DNA of 27,402 bases from IMG/VR virus record IMGVR_UViG_3300039186_001174, positions 1 to 27,402 of that record; one strand, 5' to 3'. The DNA is from a virus. Below are positions 1 through 6,116 of the stretch, piece after piece; positions within the stretch are counted from its first letter, which is position 1; each line of letters opens with the position of its first letter. Below the pieces are notes generated by a model. It was given only the letters and a program-made list of their open reading frames with translations. It ran no database searches and was not told where the DNA came from. A program made the position numbers and the translations under genes.

Positions 1-139
1 CTATCCACGGTAGAGACGCTTCTAAATCAAGAAAGATTTCACTTATCGCTTCTGGCCAGAGAGATGTTGACATTATCGTTCTTCAAAATGACGGCTCTTA
101 TGTGTATATGAGAAAAGCACAGCTTAATACTATCGCTGA
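1..139. repeat. Left copy of terminal direct repeat (circular overlap)
   Basis: Bases 1-139 match 27264-27402. The first 126 bases are identical, base 127 (A) differs from 27390 (C), and the last 12 are identical. The reading frame at the right end continues correctly into the left end, so this is an assembly overlap of a circular or circularly permuted genome, or a short true terminal redundancy. The mismatch changes an Asn codon (AAT, left) to Thr (ACT, right). Confidence 0.95.
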
Positions 140-251
140 TGGTACTGGAGCAGCTAAAACAGAAGGTTCAAAGTATACTTTAACCTTTATGGCAGAAGCA
201 GAGCAGCTTGCATATTTCGTAACATCTGCAGCCGTAACAAGCGTTATCTAA
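1..251 (+). CDS. Probable major tail (tube) protein, C-terminal part (gene continues from right end)
   Basis: The open frame enters at the left edge (codons begin at base 3) and stops with TAA at 249-251. Joined through the terminal repeat to the start at 26990, it gives a 174-aa protein. This part is beta-rich with alternating polar and hydrophobic residues and ends in an Ala/Thr/Val-rich tail. Size, position just after the major capsid gene and composition fit a tail-tube subunit of a Bacteroidota siphovirus. That role is inferred; no catalytic motif exists to confirm it. Asn42 in this copy is Thr in the right-hand copy (numbered from the first full codon here). A hairpin terminator follows at 290-320. 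Confidence 0.6.
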   Translation, partial: IHGRDASKSRKISLIASGQRDVDIIVLQNDGSYVYMRKAQLNTIADGTGAAKTEGSKYTLTFMAEAEQLAYFVTSAAVTSVI

Positions 252-289
252 AAAACGTTAAGAATAAAATTAAAGGCTTGTTCTTTAGG

Positions 290-325
290 AAAGGGTATCT
301 ATTTAGTTAGGTACCCTTTTCTTAT
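290..325 (+). terminator. Rho-independent terminator after tail-tube gene
   Basis: AAAGGGTA (290-297) pairs with TACCCTTT (312-319), an 8-bp stem around a 14-base loop, followed by a T-rich run (316-327, interrupted by C). It lies 39 bases after the stop at 251 and just ahead of the late promoter-like motif at 333-368, so it separates two transcription units. Confidence 0.7.
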
Positions 326-332
326 TTAAAAA

Positions 333-368
333 ATGTTGTTTTACATTGGTTACTACAATATTTAAAAA
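333..368 (+). promoter_or_regulatory. Late phage promoter-like motif, copy 1
   Basis: An ATG box (333) lies 22 bases before ACAATATTTAAAAA (355-368); the first gene starts at 378. The stretch from 330 to 367 is also nearly identical to the minus-strand copy at 24615-24650, including the intervening TTGGTTnCT, which indicates a conserved element rather than chance AT-rich sequence. It precedes the portal/lysis unit. Confidence 0.7.
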
Positions 369-377
369 CAATGATGA

Positions 378-800
378 ATGATTTTTATTAACAAAGATAC
401 TGCAAACAATTTTATCACTAGATTTGAAGGCAAGATAACGTTAACGAATCCATATTACCTCTGGAAATTAACCAAGGTGATGAGTAATAATGATAATGAT
501 GACATCTATAATGTAAGCAAGAATAGCATATATTTTATGTTAACAGATACAAGTGCTTACGAGAACGCTTACAACCTATTTACATTAACTGAATCACCAA
601 CTGGTTCAACTGTTGGAGGTATCAATACACCGCTGGCGCTTGACGGTGGACAATATGAATATGAGGTTTATGAATCAAGCGGATTAACATTATCTACTTC
701 AGCTGTGACTGGTACATATATCGAAAGAGATATACTTGTTGTTGAAATAGAAAAAACAGTTAACACATCATCATCAAAAATAAATGACATTTACTATTAA
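378..800 (+). CDS. Small virion-associated beta-rich protein, Bacteroidota phage type
   Basis: A 140-aa soluble protein without signal peptide or membrane segment. It has an early TLTNPYYLW segment, and a GGQYEYEVYES segment followed by a GTYIERDILVVE strand. This layout resembles a family of small conserved proteins that I recall from structural clusters of Bacteroidota phages, where no enzymatic role is known. It is the first gene after a late motif and lies 2 bases before the portal gene, so a head or neck structural role is likely but inferred. The start at 378 is chosen because ATGs at 371 and 374 lead to quick stops or are out of frame. Confidence 0.7.
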   Translation: MIFINKDTANNFITRFEGKITLTNPYYLWKLTKVMSNNDNDDIYNVSKNSIYFMLTDTSAYENAYNLFTLTESPTGSTVGGINTPLALDGGQYEYEVYESSGLTLSTSAVTGTYIERDILVVEIEKTVNTSSSKINDIYY

Positions 801-802
801 TT

Positions 803-2191
803 ATGGGATTTTTTACAAGAAAAAATAAGAAACAAGAATTCACTAACACAAGTGATTTAGGCAATGCTAAGGTTACTCATCAACAATTCGGTACACCATT
901 AGTTAAAATTGGTAAAGGTGACGTTACAAAGCCTTATATTGATTCAAATTACCAAGGCAGTGGTACGTTCGTTAGATTTGGTTGGGATAACTTATATCCA
1001 AGCTTGATTGACCAAATGTATTACCAATCACCATTACATTCATCTCTTATTGATTTTCAAATTAATGCTGCTATTGGTGGTGGATATGAAATTGAAGGAG
1101 AAAAGACAGGTAAAGAGAAAGTTGCAGAATACACATTCATCAAGCAATCTAAATTCAACAAGCTTTTAAGAGGTGTTGCCTTAGATATTAAAATGCACGG
1201 CAGATGTCACATCAAGATATATAAAAAAGATGGAGTACCATATAAACTAGAGAGAGTTATCCCATCTAAGGTACGTCATAATGCTGATTCAACATTGTAT
1301 TGGATTTCAAATAACTGGCTTACAAGTAATACTTATGCAACATTACCAGTGTATTCAATTACAAGCAAAGATGAATGTAGTATTTATACATTTACAGATG
1401 TTGGTGAATCACCAGGTCAAGACTGTTATGCACTTCCAAAAGAGATTGCATCATTCAACTGGTGTTATTTAGATGGTCAATCATCTACACTTCAAAAGAA
1501 GAACATCGAGAAATCAATATTTGGTTCAACTGTAATAAGTAGACCAAAATCTTTTGATAGTCAAGAGGAATTTAATCAATTTAAAGATGATGTAGCCAAC
1601 AAAGAAGGTGAAGTTGTACCAGTATTGGTATTCGCTGCTGACGGTAAAGATAATCTACCTACAATTGAATCATTCCCAGCTAATCAAAACGATAAAGCAT
1701 TTGAAGGAATGTTCAGAAGAATTGATGAGAAGATATGTCAAGCACATAGCATCAACCCAGTGTTGATAATTGAAGGTACTGGGGGATTAGGTTCTGGTTC
1801 CGATATTACAGCGGTATACCCAATCTGGGAAAAGAACGTTGTAATTCCATATAGAGGAAAAATTGAAGAAGCGATGGATGACATCCTTATGATATTTGGA
1901 ATCAAAGGTGATTTCGTTTTAAACAACTACCAAATCATTAACGGCCAAGTTCAAGACGTTGAGTCTAAGGAGTTTGAGGCATCTACTGCAAGTAAAGCCT
2001 TACTTGAGAATAGCCCAGCTGCTGAGGTTAATGACAACCTTAAAGGACTTTCAGCTAAAGAGAACAGCGACATTTATAGAATCATCAGAGACTATGGTAA
2101 AGGCAGATTAAACAAAGCAGTTGCAAGTTCTAGGTTATCAGCTTATGGATTTGACAAAGCAACAATAGAAGAATTTTTAAAAGAAGATTAA
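803..2191 (+). CDS. Portal protein
   Basis: A 462-aa protein, within the range of phage portal proteins. An N-terminal basic stretch is followed by an FGWDNLYPSLIDQ segment, a wing/stem-like middle region, and, around residues 320-340, an HSINPVLI...GGLGSGSDI segment. That segment corresponds to the portal region where a conserved Pro and Gly-rich loop precede the long stem helix. Portals form the dodecameric ring at the capsid vertex through which TerL pumps DNA and to which the neck attaches. The downstream neck gene begins 2 bases after the stop and the capsid gene lies upstream across the terminal repeat. Unusually, portal is far from the terminase genes. Confidence 0.8.
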   Translation: MGFFTRKNKKQEFTNTSDLGNAKVTHQQFGTPLVKIGKGDVTKPYIDSNYQGSGTFVRFGWDNLYPSLIDQMYYQSPLHSSLIDFQINAAIGGGYEIEGEKTGKEKVAEYTFIKQSKFNKLLRGVALDIKMHGRCHIKIYKKDGVPYKLERVIPSKVRHNADSTLYWISNNWLTSNTYATLPVYSITSKDECSIYTFTDVGESPGQDCYALPKEIASFNWCYLDGQSSTLQKKNIEKSIFGSTVISRPKSFDSQEEFNQFKDDVANKEGEVVPVLVFAADGKDNLPTIESFPANQNDKAFEGMFRRIDEKICQAHSINPVLIIEGTGGLGSGSDITAVYPIWEKNVVIPYRGKIEEAMDDILMIFGIKGDFVLNNYQIINGQVQDVESKEFEASTASKALLENSPAAEVNDNLKGLSAKENSDIYRIIRDYGKGRLNKAVASSRLSAYGFDKATIEEFLKED

Positions 2192-2193
2192 TT

Positions 2194-2715
2194 ATGGCAA
2201 GCAAGATATATTTTATAACAGAAAGTCGTCTGAAGGATTTCACTACCGTATTAGGCAATGTGGATGCGCAACTTATCTCACCGCTTATTCCAACCTTAGC
2301 AGCAATGTGGGTAGAATCGAGAGTTGGTAGCTACTTTTATGACCACTTACTTACAGTGTATAACGCTGAAACAGCTAATGCAGCTGAGGTTACTTTGATT
2401 ACACTTATCCAACAATCATTACTTTGGAGAGCAGCTGCTGATGTTTACATCACCACATCTGGTCAGATAACCAATAAGGGACCACAAGACCAAAATGGTA
2501 TTAACTCTTCGGCAAGTGATTTGAATAAGATTGGTTTAATCTCAAGGCACTATACGAACAAAGCAGAGTTCTTTGATTCAAGAATAGAGGCGCACCTTAG
2601 ATTAAATAAAGCTGATTACCCAGAATTCATAGCTGACGCAAATAACAACTGTACAATTGTTGACATCGTACCAGAAGATGGTAAAGGTTACAACAGAGAT
2701 ATTACATTTTTTTAA
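2194..2715 (+). CDS. Head-tail connector (neck) protein candidate
   Basis: A 173-aa protein, mostly helical: an N-terminal segment (MASKIYFITESRLKDFT), a helix-rich core with WVESRVGSYFYDHLL, then LLWRAAADVY. This resembles the DUF6712-type proteins found next to portal genes in Bacteroidota phages, and the size and helix pattern of gp6-like adaptors that dock under the portal. Position immediately after portal (2-base gap) supports a connector or head-completion role. The family link is from memory and could not be searched here. The C-terminal GKGYNRDITFF tail appears unstructured. Confidence 0.55.
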   Translation: MASKIYFITESRLKDFTTVLGNVDAQLISPLIPTLAAMWVESRVGSYFYDHLLTVYNAETANAAEVTLITLIQQSLLWRAAADVYITTSGQITNKGPQDQNGINSSASDLNKIGLISRHYTNKAEFFDSRIEAHLRLNKADYPEFIADANNNCTIVDIVPEDGKGYNRDITFF

Positions 2716-2743
2716 ATAAGAGAAACACCCTAAACCCAAAGTT

Positions 2744-3043
2744 ATGATTGAAGATTTATTAATAAGTGCTGCCCAACTGTCTCCAGTAATTGGAATACTA
2801 ATAGCTGTTGTATGGTATCTTAAGAACCAAGTAAAAGAAAAAGAGGAAACAAACAATAAACTTAATGTTGTAATTATGGATTGCAACAAGGAGAATCTTG
2901 AGATATTGTATAAAGTACTTTCGTTTTTTGAGAAGTTCGAAGATACAGATAAGATTCAACACGCTGCATTACTTGCTGAGATTGGAAAAATGCGTTCTGT
3001 TATTGAAATTAGATTAGAAAAACTAGATAGAAATGACAAATAA
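2744..3043 (+). CDS. Holin-like small membrane protein
   Basis: A 99-aa protein with one hydrophobic segment at about residues 12-26 (SPVIGILIAVVWYL), a short polar N-terminus and a charged coiled-coil C-terminal half (about 28-98) ending in DRNDK. Single-spanning small proteins with a coiled-coil tail directly upstream of an endolysin are typical holin or holin-accessory proteins, which permeabilise the inner membrane and time lysis. The next gene overlaps it by 11 bases and the endolysin follows at 3267. A spanin is less likely because there is no lipobox or periplasmic Pro-rich region. Confidence 0.55.
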   Translation: MIEDLLISAAQLSPVIGILIAVVWYLKNQVKEKEETNNKLNVVIMDCNKENLEILYKVLSFFEKFEDTDKIQHAALLAEIGKMRSVIEIRLEKLDRNDK

Positions 3044-3242
3044 AAGCAGTAAAGTAAAGAAAATGCTCAATGCCCAGATAGATAAATTCTGTCCAGAAGT
3101 AGAAACAAGAGAATTAGTGTTTGATGATTTGACACCAATTGAGGTTAAATTGAAGATAATTTCATTGAAAGATAAGTTCGATAAACTAACATTTAGTATT
3201 GGTAGTAATGGTGATTATCCAGCGCAACCAAGTGAAAAATAA
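3033..3242 (+). CDS. Small unknown protein in the lysis cassette
   Basis: A 69-aa soluble protein starting with a basic segment (MTNKSSKVKKML), with a central TPIEVKLKIISLKDKFDKL segment and a polar end. It begins inside the last 11 bases of the holin-like gene in another frame and ends 24 bases before the endolysin, so the three genes look translationally coupled. No domain recognised. No membrane segment or signal peptide is visible, so it is not an obvious holin or spanin; an antiholin or lysis regulator is possible by position only. Confidence 0.6.
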   Translation: MTNKSSKVKKMLNAQIDKFCPEVETRELVFDDLTPIEVKLKIISLKDKFDKLTFSIGSNGDYPAQPSEK

Positions 3243-3264
3243 AATAATAATAATAATAATAATA
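3243..3264 (+). repeat. Trinucleotide (AAT/TAA) microsatellite before endolysin
   Basis: About seven AAT units fill the whole interval between the stop at 3240-3242 and the endolysin ATG at 3267. The run occupies the position of the A-rich leader that serves as ribosome loading site in Bacteroidota. It could vary in unit number by slippage. Confidence 0.85.
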
Positions 3265-3266
3265 TT

Positions 3267-3854
3267 ATGCATATACTTTTTGATAACGGCCATGGTGGAA
3301 TTAATCCATCAACTGGGAAATATGTTACTAAAGGTAAACGCTCACCAAAGTGGAGCGATGGCACTCAATTGTTTGAAGGAGTATTTAATCGCTCGATTGT
3401 AGAGAAGTTATCTAAGCTATGCTCTGACTATAATATTACCTCAACTATATTAGTAGACACCTGGGAGGATACAAGTCTGTCAGAGCGTGTTAAAATGGTT
3501 AATGAGATATATTCTGAAGTAAATGATACAATCCTCATATCAATTCACGCAAATGCTTTTAGAGATTCATCCGCAAATGGATTTGAAATCTTCACTTCAA
3601 GAGGAAAAACTAAATCAGATTACATTGCTAAAATAATTCATATTGAGTATATTGATGTAGTAACAGAAATCAGAGACCGTGGGATTAAAGAGGCTGGATT
3701 CTACATATTAAAAAGAACACATTGTCCAGCTGTGCTCATTGAGTGTGGTTTTATGACCAACTTTGAAGAGTGCCAATTTCTGATGAATGAAGAAGATAGA
3801 ATAGTTGAAGGCATATTCAATGGAATATTACAACTAAAAGATAAAGGGTATTAA
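3267..3854 (+). CDS. Endolysin: N-acetylmuramoyl-L-alanine amidase (Amidase_3)
   Basis: A 195-aa protein consisting of a single Amidase_3 catalytic domain. Zinc-binding and catalytic positions of the family are present: His9 in DNGHGG, Glu37 in FEGVFN, His94 in ISIHANAF, and the catalytic Glu159 in VLIECGFMTN. The enzyme cleaves the amide bond between MurNAc and L-Ala in peptidoglycan. No signal peptide or cell-wall-binding domain is present, so it depends on a holin for access, consistent with the membrane protein two genes upstream. It is the last gene of the late unit that starts at 378 and is followed by a strong terminator. Confidence 0.93.
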   Translation: MHILFDNGHGGINPSTGKYVTKGKRSPKWSDGTQLFEGVFNRSIVEKLSKLCSDYNITSTILVDTWEDTSLSERVKMVNEIYSEVNDTILISIHANAFRDSSANGFEIFTSRGKTKSDYIAKIIHIEYIDVVTEIRDRGIKEAGFYILKRTHCPAVLIECGFMTNFEECQFLMNEEDRIVEGIFNGILQLKDKGY

Positions 3855-3876
3855 TATAATGAAAGAATTGTATAAC

Positions 3877-3912
3877 AAAAAACCCCTTACATAACTGTTT
3901 GGGGTTTTTTTT
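3877..3912. terminator. Bidirectional rho-independent terminator
   Basis: AAAAAACCCC (3877-3886) pairs with GGGGTTTTTT (3901-3910) around a 14-base loop, with T-runs on both strands. It sits between the rightward lysis cassette and the leftward early gene ending at 3931, so it can stop both convergent transcripts. Confidence 0.9.
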
Positions 3913-3930
3913 AAACTAAAACTAAATTCC

Positions 3931-4032
3931 TTATACCTTCTTTACGTTGGCCAAGGTTTGTTTGACACTCGCAATAGCATCATCTAATTTCTTAATAATT
4001 GATTCTAACTTCTCTTCTAATTCCTTCTCCAT
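3931..4032 (-). CDS. 33-aa coiled-coil peptide, early gene
   Basis: Starting at the ATG at 4032, the product is 33 aa: MEKELEEKLESIIKKLDDAI and then ASVKQTLANVKKV, an amphipathic, heptad-like, charged helix. An upstream in-frame ATG at 4146 would add 38 residues, but that extension would run through the promoter motif at 4056-4066 and the 13-bp repeat at 4093-4105, so the shorter start, preceded by an A-rich leader, is preferred. Function unknown; short coiled-coil phage peptides are sometimes host-targeting effectors, but nothing here shows that. Confidence 0.6.
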   Translation of the reverse strand: MEKELEEKLESIIKKLDDAIASVKQTLANVKKV

Positions 4033-4055
4033 AATAATTGTTGTTTGTTTCTTTA

Positions 4056-4088
4056 TTATAAATACATTCAAAAAACTATTTCTCACAA
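4056..4088 (-). promoter_or_regulatory. Early promoter for the 33-aa peptide gene
   Basis: On the minus strand, TTG (4086-4088) is followed by 21 bases and TATTTATA (4057-4064), a variant of the Bacteroidota -33/-7 pattern. The 11-mer TGTATTTATAA (rc of 4056-4066) recurs exactly upstream of the genes starting at 6094 (-) and 8996 (+), each 18-24 bases from the ATG. Confidence 0.6.
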
Positions 4089-4092
4089 CTAA

Positions 4093-4105
4093 ATGATGAA
4101 CGGTA
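4093..4105 (-). repeat. 13-bp regulatory repeat, copy 1 (ATGATGAACGGTA)
   Basis: This is an exact copy of the two tandem repeats at 7688-7700 and 7709-7721. It lies 4 bases upstream of the TTG of the promoter at 4056-4088, in the same orientation relative to that promoter as the other two copies have to the replication-gene promoter. Likely a protein-binding site; the protein is unknown. Confidence 0.55.
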
Positions 4106-4188
4106 GTAATCATTGATTGAATGGTATAAAAAGAAGAGCCCCACACATTTCTGCATAGGGACCCTAAACCACAATTCCACTTCTTTAT

Positions 4189-4479
4189 TTACCATTCAAG
4201 GCCTAAACATTTTTCTTCGTGAACATATGGTTGTCCATCTGTGGCCGTCCAGTCATATAGATTTCCTGTACAATAGTTTTTAACTGTGTAATCCCAATAG
4301 TAGGTAAGTGAACCATCTCCAAAAACTATATCAGCTTCAGATGACACCCAAACTATTTCACCACACTTACAATCAACCTCTTCTACTGGGTCTGATTCAA
4401 CAACTGTGTCTACTTCTTCTTTCTTGCAGCTTCCAAATGTTAACGCTGCTAATAATAATACTAATACTAATTTTTTCAT
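4189..4479 (-). CDS. Surface-directed lipoprotein, possible superinfection-exclusion or conversion factor
   Basis: A 96-aa protein with a type II signal peptide: MKK, a hydrophobic core (residues 4-15) and lipobox TFGSC with Cys18. Immediately after Cys18 comes K-K-E-E, matching the K-(D/E)2 lipoprotein export signal described in Bacteroidota, so surface display is predicted. Four further cysteines (37, 39, 70, 91) suggest disulfides. The mature domain is rich in Trp, Tyr and Asp. It is encoded in the early leftward block, away from the virion genes. Phage lipoproteins of this size often block receptors or DNA entry of related phages; this role is inferred. A moron gene captured from the host is an alternative. 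Confidence 0.75.
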   Translation of the reverse strand: MKKLVLVLLLAALTFGSCKKEEVDTVVESDPVEEVDCKCGEIVWVSSEADIVFGDGSLTYYWDYTVKNYCTGNLYDWTATDGQPYVHEEKCLGLEW

Positions 4480-4553
4480 TTCGCTTATTTTTCTTTATGT
4501 TTATATTTATTTATACGTGCAAATTAAAATAATGTTACACTCATCGCTTTTAA

Positions 4554-4618
4554 TAAAAAACCAGGGCCGCCAAAACTTTAAGGAACAAGCGATGTAACCT
4601 TTAAAAAACAGCCCTGGT
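4554..4618 (-). terminator. Terminator of the gene at 4630-4932, with inner hairpin
   Basis: Read on the minus strand, ACCAGGGC (rc of 4611-4618) pairs with GCCCTGGT (rc of 4560-4567), followed by TTTTTT (4554-4559): a rho-independent terminator 12 bases after the stop at 4630. The 43-base loop is unusually long and can form an inner stem (CCTTTAAA at 4598-4605 against TTTAAGG at 4577-4583). The loop also exposes CATCGCTT (rc of 4587-4594), the complement of the AAGCGATG start region used by several early genes. Confidence 0.8.
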
Positions 4619-4629
4619 AATTATATATT

Positions 4630-4932
4630 CTACTGTCTCTCCAAGATAGTATTTTGTGAGCACTTATATTCTTGTAGGTGAAGTTGATTTAAGTGCTCAA
4701 TATCGAGTACTTCATCAATCTTAAACAACTTTGGTGTTGAATTCTCTATGAAGTCACCTGTGAACCTTATAATAGCTTCCATGGCAATTGGTAGATTTCT
4801 TTTGATGTGAGTTTGATAGAATATTTTTTTGTTATTCTTAAATTCAACCTCGTAATATCTGTTGCCAAGTTCATCACCACCAACTAATTTCATTCCTATT
4901 ACCTTACCTGTGTATACTTTTTCAAAAATCAT
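4630..4932 (-). CDS. Small early protein of unknown function
   Basis: A 100-aa protein with an N-terminal beta-rich part of alternating charged and hydrophobic strands (YTGKVIGMKL, NRYYEVEFKN, AIIRFTGDFIE) and a more helical, polar C-terminus with one Cys. The strand pattern would suit a small barrel (OB or SH3-like), but no signature was recognised. The start is set by the AAGCGATG leader at 4930-4937, the same start region as the gene at 6094. It has its own consensus promoter at 4955-4984 and its own terminator, so it is a monocistronic, probably well-expressed early gene. Confidence 0.7.
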   Translation of the reverse strand: MIFEKVYTGKVIGMKLVGGDELGNRYYEVEFKNNKKIFYQTHIKRNLPIAMEAIIRFTGDFIENSTPKLFKIDEVLDIEHLNQLHLQEYKCSQNTILERQ

Positions 4933-4954
4933 CGCTTAATTTGTTTGTTTTGTT

Positions 4955-4984
4955 CAAAGGTAATCTATTTATCTTGACTGGCAA
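4955..4984 (-). promoter_or_regulatory. Consensus Bacteroidota sigma-A promoter
   Basis: On the minus strand, TTG (4982-4984), 19 bases, then TACCTTTG (4955-4962) is an exact match to the -33 TTG / -7 TAnnTTTG pattern of Bacteroidota housekeeping promoters. The gene starts at 4932, giving a 5' leader of roughly 15-20 bases. This is the clearest evidence for the host phylum. Confidence 0.85.
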
Positions 4985-4997
4985 TGGAAATATTCAT

Positions 4998-5270
4998 TTA
5001 TTTTTCATTTAATATCAAATTCTGATACACTTGGCCAATTATTGCAGCGTAAACTGAAAAGTAAAAATCGAATGTCACACCTAGGACCAACCAAAAGCTT
5101 ACACATTTAAAGCACCCTGCTCCAACCATAATTGACCCAATGATATATTCACCCACTTTGCTAGTGAACTTGTCTGCAAGTTTAGCTAAGGTGCCTTGAA
5201 TCAAATCCTGCAGTGGTTCAAACTGTGTGATGAACCAGGCAATCAATAGTAAGTTTAAAAATAGTGTCAT
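4998..5270 (-). CDS. Small membrane protein with CxxCxxFW motif
   Basis: A 90-aa protein with hydrophobic segments at about residues 1-14, 43-66 and 66-82, and a CFKCVSFW motif at residues 53-60. Small phage membrane proteins with Cys-x-x-Cys followed by an aromatic Phe-Trp at a membrane border occur in several phage and Bacillus families (DUF1360-like), where the cysteines may bind metal or form a disulfide; whether this is homologous is uncertain. It is the last gene of the leftward unit (6094 to 4998), starting 1 base after the stop of the 49-aa gene. Function unknown; an early envelope-acting protein is plausible. Confidence 0.7.
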   Translation of the reverse strand: MTLFLNLLLIAWFITQFEPLQDLIQGTLAKLADKFTSKVGEYIIGSIMVGAGCFKCVSFWLVLGVTFDFYFSVYAAIIGQVYQNLILNEK

Positions 5271-5271
5271 C

Positions 5272-5421
5272 TTATTTGTTTTTTATTCTTGTTTCCAATC
5301 CTTTGAGTAGATAGATAATGTCAATCATAATATCTACACCGTCTGTTTGCTCTTCGATTTTCAAGACCTCATCCTTTATATGTTGAATGAGGTCTATCTG
5401 CCCTTGTTCGTAATCAGTCAT
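5272..5421 (-). CDS. 49-aa acidic helical protein
   Basis: The ATG at 5419-5421 opens a 49-codon frame ending with the stop at 5272-5274. The product begins MTDYEQGQIDLIQHIKDEVL and ends LLKGLETRIKNK; it is acidic, helical and coiled-coil-like. It overlaps the end of the upstream gene (5414) by 8 bases and ends 1 base before the next ATG (5270), the packing expected of a real translationally coupled phage gene. Without it the interval would be the only unexplained gap in this operon. No known domain. Confidence 0.7.
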   Translation of the reverse strand: MTDYEQGQIDLIQHIKDEVLKIEEQTDGVDIMIDIIYLLKGLETRIKNK

Positions 5422-5800
5422 TTGGTTTGTTTTTAAAAGCTTCTTCCATTACACCGATTATAGCACTAGCTGTGCAACCTGGATTTAACTGAAAAGCTTT
5501 AAGTTGTTTACTTGTTGCTACATAATCTTTGCAATCTCTATTTTTAAGGAAAAAACTTCTAATAGCCTCAATTTGTACTTTGTTGAACATAAGTTCTTTA
5601 TAACTTTTTTCTGATAATATTTTCATCTTCTTATTTGTTTTTTTTGAGAATCTTACTTTATCTTTTAATGAATTTTCACTAAATATTTGAATGAAGTTAA
5701 TTTTGACTTCACCGTCTGTAAATTCGAATTTAGAGAAATCTGTAATTTTAATTGCTTCAATCATTTCTCCTCTAATCAATTCTTGCATTTCTTTTTCCAT
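5414..5800 (-). CDS. Unknown early protein, 128 aa
   Basis: A soluble, lysine-rich protein. The first half (about 1-70) mixes short strands with basic residues (RFSKKTNKKMKIL); the second half looks helical, with an AIRSFFLKNRDCKDYVATSK segment and a C-terminal NPGCTASAIIGVMEEAFKN helix. No signal peptide, membrane segment or recognised domain. It lies 33 bases after the UVR-motif gene and overlaps the 49-aa gene by 8 bases, so it belongs to the operon driven from about 6118. The basic, helical character would allow nucleic-acid or host-protein binding, but there is no direct evidence. Confidence 0.65.
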   Translation of the reverse strand: MEKEMQELIRGEMIEAIKITDFSKFEFTDGEVKINFIQIFSENSLKDKVRFSKKTNKKMKILSEKSYKELMFNKVQIEAIRSFFLKNRDCKDYVATSKQLKAFQLNPGCTASAIIGVMEEAFKNKPND

Positions 5801-5833
5801 AATATATATTTATTTATTGAGATTCTTAAAGCT

Positions 5834-6094
5834 TCATCTCCCTTGCTTTGGTTTGTTTATTTGTTGTTTAATTAATTCAGCATCCTCATAGCGCTCTTCT
5901 GCTACAGCTTTATCTAATGCCTTTTGTAAGTCAATTGGCGGCACTACTTCGCTTATTACATGTTTAGTAAACACCCTTGAATACAATTCTAACTCAATTG
6001 CTTGGACCAAATCTTGGTGCTCCACCTTGTGTTTTATGAGAGATAGCATTTGATTCAACTGTGCATTACTCATTTCTTTTATGTTTTCTTTCAT
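5834..6094 (-). CDS. Small protein with UVR-like motif
   Basis: An 86-aa helical protein. Residues about 56-80 (LQKALDKAVAEERYEDAELI and following KQQI) match the UVR motif pattern of UvrB, UvrC, ClpC and McsA: a helical hairpin with Leu, a conserved acidic and aromatic pair (R-Y-E), Ala and a basic-hydrophobic end. In those proteins the motif mediates protein-protein contact. The N-terminal half is a separate helical segment. As a free-standing early phage protein it could bind a host UVR partner (UvrB/UvrC or Clp machinery); this is inference. The start is supported by the AAGCGATG leader and the promoter at 6118-6150. Confidence 0.7.
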   Translation of the reverse strand: MKENIKEMSNAQLNQMLSLIKHKVEHQDLVQAIELELYSRVFTKHVISEVVPPIDLQKALDKAVAEERYEDAELIKQQINKPKQGR

Positions 6095-6116
6095 CGCTTT
6101 TAGTTTTTGTGTTCAA

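Noticed and set aside
4033-4146. Longer start for the 33-aa peptide gene
   Set aside because: The extension would lie across the promoter and 13-bp repeat; the inner ATG has the usual A-rich leader.
4156-4166. Palindrome TAGGGACCCTA as a terminator for the lipoprotein gene
   Set aside because: The arms have a one-base loop and no following T-run; it may be an operator or chance.
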